Shown here: positions 6,661-12,678 of the stretch, one piece after another
How positions within the stretch are numbered: the first letter of the stretch is position 1
Layout: the number at the start of each line of letters is the position of its first letter
NCBI GenBank assembly: GCA_019414465.1
Contig: DXLY01000006.1
Span: 2,026-14,703, forward strand
Source of the DNA: Collinsella sp.
Lineage (GTDB): Bacteria > Actinomycetota > Coriobacteriia > Coriobacteriales > Coriobacteriaceae
Length of the DNA stretch: 12,678 nt
Direction of reading: 5' to 3'
Notes under the pieces: generated by a model
The model's input: the letters and a program-made list of their open reading frames with translations, nothing else
What the model was told of the DNA's origin: nothing
Database searches by the model: none
Made by a program: the position numbers and the translations under genes

Positions 6661-7460
6661 GCTTGTAGAGCATCTAAAACAATAGGATGTTATTCTGGAA
6701 TATGCCGGGTGCGTGAACTTGCCTGTCTTAGCCTTAATAAGGTATAGGGGAGTTTGGCTCAGGGGTTCCGTCTTGTTCTTCAGCGCAGTATTGTGGGACA
6801 GATTTGCTGAGATTGGCGCCTTACACCGCAGAGCGCACGGAAGGCTCTCGATTTGTGTTCTGGCCCCAGAATACAGGGCCTGATACTTACCAACTGTGGC
6901 ATGGATGTAACATCTGTAGAAATCAACCCTTTTGTTGTCGACCTTTGTAAGAAAAACACTGCCATCAACTCTTTGGATGACGAAACTAGGGTGCTTGAGG
7001 GGAGCCTTTACTCCCCTCTGAGAGATGACTCATGTTTTTCGCTTGTCGTTGTGAATCCTCCGTTACTGCCGATTCCGGATGAGATTCCTTATCCCTTCGT
7101 TTGAGATGGAGGACAATCGGGTCTGGATAAAACACTTCGTATTCTTAAGGGTGGCGATACGCATTTAGAGAAAAACGGTAAATACTGCTAATAGGGGTGA
7201 CGACGATGGTGCAGGGGCGACCCGCGATGCTCTCATCAATACGTCGGATACTTGGGAAATCAGGTCTAGATGCATGTATGATGATGCTGTGTGGCTATTC
7301 AATTAATCCGCGTTCCGAATGGGTGCAGGGTATAGCTGCGACATCGTATGCTTTTGACCCGGCGCGATACTCAGATATTTCTGAGGCGGTTGACGAAGTT
7401 TATACGCACTATGCCGCGCAAGGCGTTTCGGAAGTTTGCACATCTACGTTACGGGCTTAG
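6661..7460 (+). pseudogene. decayed class I SAM-dependent methyltransferase
   Basis: The remains of a methyltransferase can be read by joining frames. The first frame carries ACLSLNKV-stop (TAG 6745), FRLVLQRSIVGQIC-stop (TGA 6808), then motif I KALDLCSGPRIQGL, then VTSVEINPFVVDLCKKN (motif II, acidic end), and the substrate/adenine motif VVVNPPLLPIP with the NPP signature. It is cut by TGA at 7102, where Gly would be expected before DGGQSGLDKTLRIL. Near 7184 the sense continues in another frame as LLIGVTTMVQGRP and runs to the TAG at 7458-7460. Three nonsense codons and one frameshift make a functional enzyme very unlikely. The NPP motif is shared by N-methyltransferases of the HemK/PrmC, RsmC and TrmN type; the exact subfamily and the true 5' end are unclear. 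The 5' boundary given is approximate. Confidence 0.85.
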
Positions 7461-7537
7461 GTTTCTTCAAGCGAGCAGGCCGGTTGCGTTATTTCGAGCG
7501 ATTTTTCTAGTCTAGACGACAAAAGGCAAAGGATTTG

Positions 7538-7681
7538 ATGGGTATAAAACGCGGACGTTTGTGGGCGGATGCTCAAATCTATTGTGGCAATCGGGCGGTT
7601 GAAAAAGATATTTCAACCGCCCGATTGCCAGGTTCGTCGGAGGAGATGTCCGATTCCGACTCTCTTGTAGGAAGAGCTTGA
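7538..7681 (+). CDS. possible small peptide, 47 aa, containing a large palindrome
   Basis: The ATG at 7538 has AAAGGA at 7528-7533 four bases upstream, and the frame stays open for 47 codons to TGA 7681. The peptide starts MGIKRGRLWADAQIYC, continues through a part encoded by the palindrome (GNRAVEKDISTARLPG) and ends in a Ser/Asp/Glu-rich tail. It has one Cys and no hydrophobic segment. It lies between the dead methyltransferase and the ABC exporter. It could be a small exported peptide, a gene remnant, or chance. The palindrome inside makes a structural or mobile origin as likely as coding. Confidence 0.3.
   Translation: MGIKRGRLWADAQIYCGNRAVEKDISTARLPGSSEEMSDSDSLVGRA
7585..7630. repeat. 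perfect 20-bp inverted repeat with 6-base loop
   Basis: Left arm 7585-7604 (TGGCAATCGGGCGGTTGAAA) is exactly the reverse complement of right arm 7611-7630; the loop is AAGATA. A 20-bp perfect stem is far beyond chance in this window. There is no T tract on either side, so it is not a standard intrinsic terminator. It may be the remnant of a small transposable palindrome, a very stable mRNA hairpin, or a cruciform site upstream of the ABC gene. Confidence 0.9.
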
Positions 7682-7775
7682 GATCGTATTGGCCCAAGGC
7701 AATCTTAAAGCAGTCTCATTGGCAAATCTTCGCTCCTGTTGTGTTGAGGTGTAAGGTATCAGTGATTGATGTTTT

Positions 7776-9428
7776 GTGGCGGGTAGATTGGGGCCTTCCT
7801 TGATTCGATGCGTTCTCTCGAGGTTCATCAGAGCAAAAGGGGCTTTCGTCTTCATTGCTATCACGGTGATTGGAACCGCTCTCTCCTATGCCATGCCATA
7901 CGTGAACGGGAAATTCTTAGATTTTCTTCTCGGTAACCGCAGCGAAAGAGACGCCGTACTCTTCGCGCTCCTGGTTGCGTCAATAGGAGTTTTCTCCACC
8001 CTCTTTACTTATTTTGCAGGAACACTTTCCATTCGCATAACCACGAGACTTTCCTTTGATCTTCTCAGGGAGGCCGTCTTGCGTTTTGAAAGAGACGATT
8101 ACTTGGTGAGTCGGACCATCGATCCAGCCTATACAACGCAACGGATTATTTCCGACTCCAGCGTGGTCTCATCCTTCGTTTTGGCGAATTTTATCAGTGC
8201 GCCGCTGTCCATTGTAGCCATTCCCATCGTATTGCTTATCATATGGTCAATTGATTCAACTCTCGCGGTGTTTTCCATCATTCTCCTCATCGTGTATTTC
8301 TGTGTAATTACTGGGTTGAGGAAACTTTTGTATAGGGTCACGTATGAGAAGAAAGAGGCGGACAGCGCCTTTTACGCCGCAATTGCATCGCAGCTTAATC
8401 AGATTCTCAACATTCAACTGACATCTTCGTACGGCAAGAGCGAACAAGCGCTCGACGCTGGGTTTAAGAGCTATTTTCCCAAAGTTTTGCGCTCCGGAAA
8501 GCTATCATATTCTCTGACATCGCTCGATGGTCTTTTCGCAGCGTTGTTTCAAGCGGTGATACTTGTTGTTTCCGGAGTACGAATCATTAACGGAACTATG
8601 TCAATAGGCGAGTACACTATCATCGGTACATACTTCGCGGTTCTCTTTAAGACTTTGAAAAGTATGATGTCATTGTTCAAATCCTATCAAGATGCCAAAG
8701 CATCATGGGATAGGACGGCTATCGCGACGAGAGAAAAGGAGAGATCGGGGTGGAATCGGACCGATTTAGCTAAACTCGATGAAATAAATGACATTTCGGT
8801 ATCTGATTTGGAATTCTCGGTTGCCCTTCCAGACGGATCTGTCCGAGAGGTCCTCGGCGGGTTTTCTTTCAAGTTTTCCGGTCCTGGTACATATTGCATA
8901 GTTGGGGAAAACGGAAGAGGCAAGACGTCACTTCTTTACTTGATGCTCGGGCTATACTCATCGAAAGGCAAAGTAAAATACAACGGCGTGCCAATCGAAG
9001 AATGCGACTTGGATTACATACGTGCGAGAGAGATATCGTGCTGCCCACAGTTGTGCTTCGCGCCGGACGAAACGGTGAAAGAGCTGTTAGAGTATTTCGA
9101 CACGCCCTTTTCTTCCTATCACCGGGGTGTAGATGGCCTACTTTCGCTGGAAAACAGCGTGAAGGAGTTGCTCGGGAAACGTTGCTCCGCGCTTTCGGGC
9201 GGTGAGCTGCGCCGAGTGTACTTATGGTCGGCGATTTCACGCAAGTCGTCAGTTTTGGTACTCGACGAGCCCACGACTGGGTTAGACGCTGTAAGCCGCG
9301 CCGAGCTTGCGGCCTATGTTAAGCGCAACAAGCAAAGCCAGCTGATCATCGTTGTCTCTCACGATGACGAGATGGTCGGCGCGGTAGAAGGGGTAGTGGA
9401 TTTAGGCAGCATGTACCAGGGTAAATGA
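7776..9428 (+). CDS. ABC exporter, fused transmembrane and ATP-binding domains
   Basis: Up to 550 aa. An N-terminal membrane domain with about six segments (roughly 22-44, 60-82, 131-157, 160-180 and two between 250 and 305) is followed by a complete nucleotide-binding domain. That domain has Walker A GENGRGKTS (377-385), Q-loop CCPQL, signature LSGGE (473-477), Walker B VLVLDEPTTGLD (from 493) and H-loop VVSHDDE (H529). All ATPase residues are intact, so it should work as a half-transporter homodimer. There is no C39 peptidase domain, so leader removal would need another enzyme. The start is uncertain: GTG 7776 is the first in-frame candidate after a stop at 7767, but no good ribosome binding site precedes it. 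TTG 7788 or 7800 are alternatives. Lower GC than the kinase operon suggests transfer. The cargo is unknown; it could export the peptides encoded at 10315-10728. Confidence 0.9.
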   Translation: MAGRLGPSLIRCVLSRFIRAKGAFVFIAITVIGTALSYAMPYVNGKFLDFLLGNRSERDAVLFALLVASIGVFSTLFTYFAGTLSIRITTRLSFDLLREAVLRFERDDYLVSRTIDPAYTTQRIISDSSVVSSFVLANFISAPLSIVAIPIVLLIIWSIDSTLAVFSIILLIVYFCVITGLRKLLYRVTYEKKEADSAFYAAIASQLNQILNIQLTSSYGKSEQALDAGFKSYFPKVLRSGKLSYSLTSLDGLFAALFQAVILVVSGVRIINGTMSIGEYTIIGTYFAVLFKTLKSMMSLFKSYQDAKASWDRTAIATREKERSGWNRTDLAKLDEINDISVSDLEFSVALPDGSVREVLGGFSFKFSGPGTYCIVGENGRGKTSLLYLMLGLYSSKGKVKYNGVPIEECDLDYIRAREISCCPQLCFAPDETVKELLEYFDTPFSSYHRGVDGLLSLENSVKELLGKRCSALSGGELRRVYLWSAISRKSSVLVLDEPTTGLDAVSRAELAAYVKRNKQSQLIIVVSHDDEMVGAVEGVVDLGSMYQGK

Positions 9429-9799
9429 TGACAAGTGTAGTGCTACCCAACTGGCAGAGATAACAAAAAGGCGATGCAGATGCACGTAGCATTCAGGCGG
9501 TTCGGACTCGGTGCCTTCACGCCATCGCAACGCTTTCAGATATAGTTCTCGTTCTCTTACTAAAGGAAACTTTAGTCTACGTCATCTTGTCGAGACAGAG
9601 GTGAAGCGAAGTGTTGTCGCGACGTATCTTATTCCAGGTGGCTCAGTATCAGCGTGAGAATCGCACCAAAGTGTACTTACGATTCTCGTGTCCCACGGAC
9701 AACATGAGCTGAGCATTGAGGTTCCACCCTTTGCTGCAACTACACGGGGTTGGACGGCAATGAATATGCCGGGCCGCATACCACGCGCAGCGGGGGTCC
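9429..9799 (+). other. hairpin-rich region upstream of the transposase remnant, possible IS110 left end
   Basis: There is no gene in this 371-base stretch. It contains a 7-bp hairpin with a GAAA tetraloop (ACTAAAG 9559-9565 / CTTTAGT 9570-9576), a larger hairpin GAGAATCG (9656-9663) / CGATTCTC (9680-9687) with an inner CAC/GTG pair, and a small one, TGTCC-CAC-GGACA (9689-9701). It lies directly before the start of an IS110-like transposase. In IS110-group elements the non-coding left end encodes the bridge RNA, a structured guide. The stretch may be such a region, now orphaned. Confidence 0.35.
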
Positions 9800-9925
9800 A
9801 TGTCCCAGTATGTTGCCTACAGCAGCCTCGATGTCCACGCACACATCATCTCTGCCTTCGCGTTCAATCCATTTGCCGGAGAGTGCGAGGGTTGCCAGGC
9901 CGTAGAATTCGAGCCGAACAAATGA
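9800..9925 (+). pseudogene. truncated IS110-family transposase, N-terminal remnant
   Basis: ATG 9800, preceded by a GGGGGT, opens a 41-codon frame. It starts MSQYVAYSSLDVHAHIISAF and continues AFNPFAGEC before diverging and ending at TGA 9925. The pattern Tyr-Val-x-x-x-x-LeuAspValHis followed by a Thr/Ile-x-x-Ala-Phe strand and a 'xxxxGE' turn is typical for the RuvC-like DEDD N-terminus of IS110/IS1111 transposases, where Asp of LDVH is the first catalytic acid. A full protein would have about 320-450 residues, so over 85% is missing and no later catalytic or C-terminal Ser region is found downstream. It marks an old insertion between the ABC gene and the peptide operon. Confidence 0.6.
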
Positions 9926-10019
9926 AATGCGGTATCAGCGCATAGGATTAAACTGACGATTGCTTTGCACTGAGAATACGCTTGGAAAGCCGCTATGGGT
10001 GGCGGCCCGGGTTAAATAG

Positions 10020-10064
10020 AGAAGCCCGTCCGATCACTTTCATGTGGCGAACGGTCGGGCTTCT
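10020..10064 (-). terminator. terminator at the end of the peptide operon
   Basis: AGAAGCCCG (10020-10028) pairs with CGGGCTTCT (10056-10064). The stem is extended by CCG/CGG (10030-10032 / 10052-10054) across one T-T mismatch, with a loop of about 19 bases. Read on the minus strand it is followed by a weak T-rich run (CTATTTAA); on the plus strand by TATTCC. It stands 65 bases after the last small gene of the minus-strand operon, where a terminator is expected, and may act in both directions. Confidence 0.65.
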
Positions 10065-10128
10065 TATTCCACTTGCCAATGCTCGGCTCATATTGGAAGA
10101 AAGCTACGCTAATGTTTGCGTGACACTC

Positions 10129-10236
10129 CTATTTTCTCCGAAGAAAGAGTCGGATAATGAAGAATAGAATTAAAAAAGGTGCCAGATATAACGCAAGTAT
10201 AAAGGCTAATCCAACGAGACCTTGCAATAATGGCAT
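10129..10236 (-). CDS. 35-aa membrane peptide, last gene of the peptide operon
   Basis: The ATG at 10236 (minus strand) has a near-ideal ribosome binding site, GGGAGGAG, two bases upstream of the TT-ATG, so the start is well supported. The peptide begins MPLLQGLVGLAFILALYL and is hydrophobic for about 28 residues, ending in a basic tail (IIRLFLRRK). That gives one membrane span with the C-terminus most likely in the cytoplasm. It has no Cys and no homology to the two precursor peptides. It lies 78 bases after the second precursor gene and before the terminator. It could be an immunity peptide, a small transporter subunit or a membrane anchor for the maturation machinery. I do not recognise a family. 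Confidence 0.6.
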   Translation of the reverse strand: MPLLQGLVGLAFILALYLAPFLILFFIIRLFLRRK

Positions 10237-10314
10237 AACTCCTCCCAGACACGAGATTTTGGTATTTGTTCCCATCTTATTCTGAATTGGACCAAATAGT
10301 TCCTAGCCACAAAA

Positions 10315-10494
10315 CTACTCGTCAACTGGATCGCACCAATCTGCTGGCAAAACACAGCTTGATTCTTTATCGACATAGCACCAATCCGCAACAGGGCACT
10401 CGGCGATGTCGTAAAAATTGCATATATCAACTCCAAGACAACAAGGCTCAACGGGAGGATGTTCATTTGAACCAACAGGATGGATATGCTTCAT
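10315..10494 (-). CDS. Cys/Asp-rich precursor peptide 1 (putative ranthipeptide), 59 aa
   Basis: ATG at 10494 on the minus strand, five bases after GAGGAG. The 59-aa product has a short leader beginning MKHIHPVGSNE and a core with seven Cys at 18, 19, 25, 33, 39, 47 and 54. Most Cys are followed by Asp at short spacing: CLGVD, CNFYD, CPVAD, CYVD, CVLPAD and CDPVD. Asp also stands two residues before several Cys (DIC, DWC twice). There is no double-glycine cleavage site. The gene lies 30 bases after its paralogue at 10525-10728 and downstream of a radical SAM/SPASM enzyme. Cx3D repeats are the modified motif in freyrasin-type ranthipeptides, where Cys sulfur is linked to the Asp beta carbon. 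The peptide is therefore read as the enzyme's substrate; this is inference from motif and context. Confidence 0.75.
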   Translation of the reverse strand: MKHIHPVGSNEHPPVEPCCLGVDICNFYDIAECPVADWCYVDKESSCVLPADWCDPVDE

Positions 10495-10524
10495 AACAGC
10501 TCCTCACCTTAATCCAATTAGAGA

Positions 10525-10728
10525 CTACGTTTGATCAATGCCACAGTGATCTACAACGCAGATGCTGCCGCCATCCATGTCATAGTCGCAGTAATCGTAT
10601 GCACCACAGCCATCTGCTTTATCATAAACAGTACAGATGTCAGTAATGCCCAAGAGGCAGTCAAAAGACATCGGCTTCACGCCTGCCTCGTCGCCACTTC
10701 CTGGATTAATCGGATGAATATGCTTCAC
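10525..10728 (-). CDS. Cys/Asp-rich precursor peptide 2 (putative ranthipeptide), 67 aa
   Basis: The start is GTG at 10728, chosen because GGGAGG lies five bases upstream and because it aligns the leader with that of the neighbouring paralogue. The leader is MKHIHPINPGSGDEAG. The core has six Cys at 24, 32, 41, 47, 57 and 62. Each is followed by Asp: CLLGITD, CTVYD, CGAYD, CDYD, CVVD and CGID. It shares the pattern DICxxYDxA and CxxxD(W/Y)C with precursor 1. It is the first small gene after the radical SAM gene, about 170 bases downstream. Six Cys in a 39-residue core and the MKHI start resemble the SCIFF (six cysteines in forty-five) peptides, but the many Asp are unlike SCIFF and closer to PapA/freyrasin. 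Confidence 0.78.
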   Translation of the reverse strand: MKHIHPINPGSGDEAGVKPMSFDCLLGITDICTVYDKADGCGAYDYCDYDMDGGSICVVDHCGIDQT

Positions 10729-10897
10729 GACTACCTCCCTTTGAGTGCAGAAAAACCTCAATATTGTGTATAACAAACCAAGATGTCTAGTTCACCATAT
10801 TTCTAGAATGGTTTCGGCGAACGTAGCAATAAGCTTCGCAGACGGTAATCAGAAGAACGAACACCTCCACAATGGTGACAGCAATGCGCTGAACCGC

Positions 10898-12256
10898 TTA
10901 TTCCGATACAGTAGCTTCTCGTTGATTTTTCTCCTGCGAAGATGAGTGGCGGGAAATAAGGTCAAAAGCCATCTCGTAGCACATTTTTCTATATTCACAT
11001 GATGCAGGGTGTAGACTCTTGGGCAAGTAGCCGTGCTCGCCTGCAGCCTCCCAGCTACAGCCCCCACCACAGAAAGACCGAGCCCAACAGTCCGTACAGT
11101 CAATTCTTTTTTCGACACCCTGACTCCAGTTTTCAATATACCTAGTTTCGTCAATTCCGGTGACGATGTTGCCCATTTTGAATCGCATCATCCCGACAAA
11201 CCTGTGACAGGGGTATACGTCCCCTTCGGGAGTCACGGAAATAAAACGCCTGCCAGCCCCGCATCCGACAAAGGCGATCCTGTTGCTCATAATCAAATCA
11301 ACTGCAGTTTTCAATGTTCTAAACAAGGGCTTTTCCCCTTGATCAATCTGTTTGAGATATTGATCCGCCAAATCTATTAGGCCCGCCCTGATTTTGTTTA
11401 ATGAGTGTTCGTCGAGTTTGATATTCTCATCGAATGAGCTCACGGGCGAGAAGTAAATCCTTCTGAAGCCCATCTCTTTAAACTGAAGATAGTCTTCAAC
11501 AAGGTTACAGTTATTATTTGTTAAGGTCGCTCTTGCGCCGAAGGGGAACGACTCGGAAAAACGACGAACGTTTTTGTCGATATCGGAGAAAGAGCCGCCT
11601 CCCGTCTTGTACGGGCGCGATGCATCGTGCTTGCATCCTGTACCATCGAGACTAATCAGAACAGAAAACCCGTGCTCCTTGAAAGAATTCACAGCAGTGT
11701 CATTCAAAAGCGTTCCGTTGGTCGTAATAGAATAGGTAAAGTTTCTATTGGGGTATATTCTTTTTGAATAGTCGACCGTTTTCCATATCAGCGGCTCGTT
11801 AATCATGGGTTCCCCACCAAAAAAGACGATCGCAAGCGTTTCGTTTTCCGATGAACTTGCGACGAGGTAGTCGACCGCCTTGAAGGCTATCTCGTCTGTC
11901 ATCAGCAGAGGAGACGTTCCATAATCTCCTTTACCGGCAAAACAGTAACTACAACCAAGGTTGCATGCATGTGAAACGTGGAGTTCGATGGATCTAAGTT
12001 TTCGAGGCGTGTCTTTTGTTAAGAAAGTCCGCTCAGACAATCGTTGATACTCATCAATGTCGTCTTCAAGTTCTGCTATGGTCGTTTGGTCGTAGCCTTT
12101 CGCAGCAAGTGACTTTGTTAGCAACTTCGAGTTGACCGTTCTTCCCGATGCTTCAAATATGCGAAGCGCATCTTCTGATGCTTGGTCAACCTGAAAGCAA
12201 TTGCGAGTGACCTCATCGAAGCAGTAACGACGATCACTTACTGAGAAAAAATGCAT
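10898..12256 (-). CDS. radical SAM/SPASM peptide maturase with N-terminal peptide-recognition domain
   Basis: The start is ATG 12256, with GAGGA five bases upstream; an open frame reaches GTG 12286 but the ATG is better supported. The 452-aa enzyme has an N-terminal ~80-residue PqqD-like region (YCFDEVTRNCFQVDQASED), probably the RiPP recognition element that binds leaders. A radical SAM core follows with CNLGCSYC (C98, C102, C105, the [4Fe-4S] cluster binding SAM), FFGGEP (145-150) and TTNGTLL. The C-terminal SPASM domain fits the consensus exactly: C332, G345-x4-C350, C387-x2-C390-x5-C396-x3-C400 and C420, for two auxiliary clusters. Relatives form Cys thioether links (SCIFF, PapB, QhpD) or other side-chain links. 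It is the first gene of an operon with two Cys/Asp-rich peptides, its likely substrates. Confidence 0.93.
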   Translation of the reverse strand: MHFFSVSDRRYCFDEVTRNCFQVDQASEDALRIFEASGRTVNSKLLTKSLAAKGYDQTTIAELEDDIDEYQRLSERTFLTKDTPRKLRSIELHVSHACNLGCSYCFAGKGDYGTSPLLMTDEIAFKAVDYLVASSSENETLAIVFFGGEPMINEPLIWKTVDYSKRIYPNRNFTYSITTNGTLLNDTAVNSFKEHGFSVLISLDGTGCKHDASRPYKTGGGSFSDIDKNVRRFSESFPFGARATLTNNNCNLVEDYLQFKEMGFRRIYFSPVSSFDENIKLDEHSLNKIRAGLIDLADQYLKQIDQGEKPLFRTLKTAVDLIMSNRIAFVGCGAGRRFISVTPEGDVYPCHRFVGMMRFKMGNIVTGIDETRYIENWSQGVEKRIDCTDCWARSFCGGGCSWEAAGEHGYLPKSLHPASCEYRKMCYEMAFDLISRHSSSQEKNQREATVSE

Positions 12257-12530
12257 ACGTTCCTCAATTTCATGCTGGACTGGCACTAACCTTGTTTATT
12301 GTTGCGCAGCTATAAAAAACCACCAGCGGGGATTCGGTGTGCGGCCCAATCGGACTCCCAAAAGGTTCTATTTGAGACTGGCAAGCTTTGTGTTGTTGGC
12401 ACTTCGACAGCGCTCTTTATTCCAACATGGAGCCTCGCAGTTTGAGTCGACTTGCCTCTGGAAGGTCCGATCTTAACTTGATTTAGGATGAAAACAGATT
12501 ACAGGCGCGCTCCTCTAGAAAGAAAGGAAA
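12257..12530. other. intergenic region upstream of the maturase gene
   Basis: No convincing gene is seen on either strand. Near the maturase gene the minus strand has TTTTTTATAG (reverse of 12311-12319), which could belong to a promoter, and GTTGCGCAGC at 12301-12310. The latter is one base from the palindrome at 2728-2737. Beyond that I see nothing I can name. Confidence 0.4.
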
Positions 12531-12678
12531 CCAATCGCCGCCTTTCACCAGGAAAGTTTTTATAGCCCACCTCGAGCAAAATGAAAGATGCGAGAGCGAT
12601 TGGGGAACAACGCGAATCTCCCCTTTTGGGTGGGAGCGAGCCTTCAGCCACCGGCGAACGACTCGCCCTGGTCAGAAT
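12531..12678 (+). ncRNA. structured RNA-like leader running off the window, possibly a divergent cobalamin riboswitch
   Basis: CCAATCGC (12531-12538) pairs with GCGATTGG (12596-12603). Together they enclose two small hairpins, CTTTC/GAAAG (12542-12556) and CTCG/CGAG (12571-12594), giving a three-way junction. Next come GGGGA...TCCCC (12602-12623, overlapping the first helix) and GGCGA-ACGAC-TCGCC (12653-12667). The end reads GTCAGAAT, which looks like the first half of the B12 box (AGYCAGRA.ACC.GCC). GGGGAACAACGCGAATC and AGCCACCGG resemble other cobalamin-riboswitch blocks. Several canonical blocks (GGTG, the CCCGCNACTGT segment) are not visible, so the class is unsure. Confidence 0.3.

Noticed and set aside
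10206..10475. An 89-codon minus-strand frame overlapping precursor 1 and the membrane peptide
   Set aside because: It lies in another frame than the two genes with good ribosome binding sites and has none itself; its partly hydrophobic translation looks accidental.
10729..10776. Upstream extension of precursor 2 by 16 codons
   Set aside because: The GGGAGG lies inside this extension and points to GTG 10728; the shared MKHIHP leader also begins there.
12314..12339. Possible minus-strand terminator: CACC/GGTG stem followed by six T
   Set aside because: The stem has only four base pairs with an 11-base loop, too weak to call; the T run may belong to the maturase promoter.
1..12678. CRISPR array, tRNA, rRNA
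   Set aside because: No regular direct repeats with spacers, and no cloverleaf with a T-loop signature, were found on either strand.

Overview
The window looks like a chromosomal segment of a Coriobacteriia gut actinobacterium, most likely Collinsella. The evidence is the dnaX - ybaB - recR replication/repair block, the strong codon bias of the first half, and the style of the YbaB and RecR proteins. The assignment is from recognition, not a database search.

Positions 1-2576 are core genome: the 3' end of dnaX, a small conserved hypothetical gene, a convergent membrane-anchored hypothetical gene, then ybaB and recR behind a long structured leader. Positions 2577-2821 hold two near-identical palindromes and an intrinsic-terminator-like hairpin that abuts the next ribosome binding site. 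Positions 2822-6510 form a tight three-gene operon: an anchored extracytoplasmic protein with a Ser/Gly linker, a membrane-bound Ser/Thr protein kinase and an FHA-domain protein. It looks like a phospho-signalling module.

After 6510 the sequence becomes accessory: lower GC, REP-like palindromes and gene remains. It holds a decayed class I SAM methyltransferase (three nonsense codons and a frameshift), a 46-bp perfect-arm palindrome inside a 47-codon reading frame, an intact ABC exporter with fused membrane and ATPase domains, and a truncated IS110-type transposase start preceded by a hairpin-rich stretch.

The most interesting part lies on the minus strand, 12256 down to about 10020. A radical SAM/SPASM peptide maturase is followed by two tandem genes for small Cys/Asp-rich peptides (67 and 59 aa), a 35-aa membrane peptide and a terminator. 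The two peptides share the leader start MKHIHP and a core in which nearly every Cys is followed by Asp at a spacing of 2-5 residues. This fits a ranthipeptide (Cys-to-Asp thioether RiPP) locus. The ABC exporter on the other strand, converging on it, could be its transporter, but that link is only positional.

The last ~150 bases contain no gene but fold into several hairpins. They may be the 5' leader (possibly a divergent cobalamin riboswitch) of a gene beyond the window.
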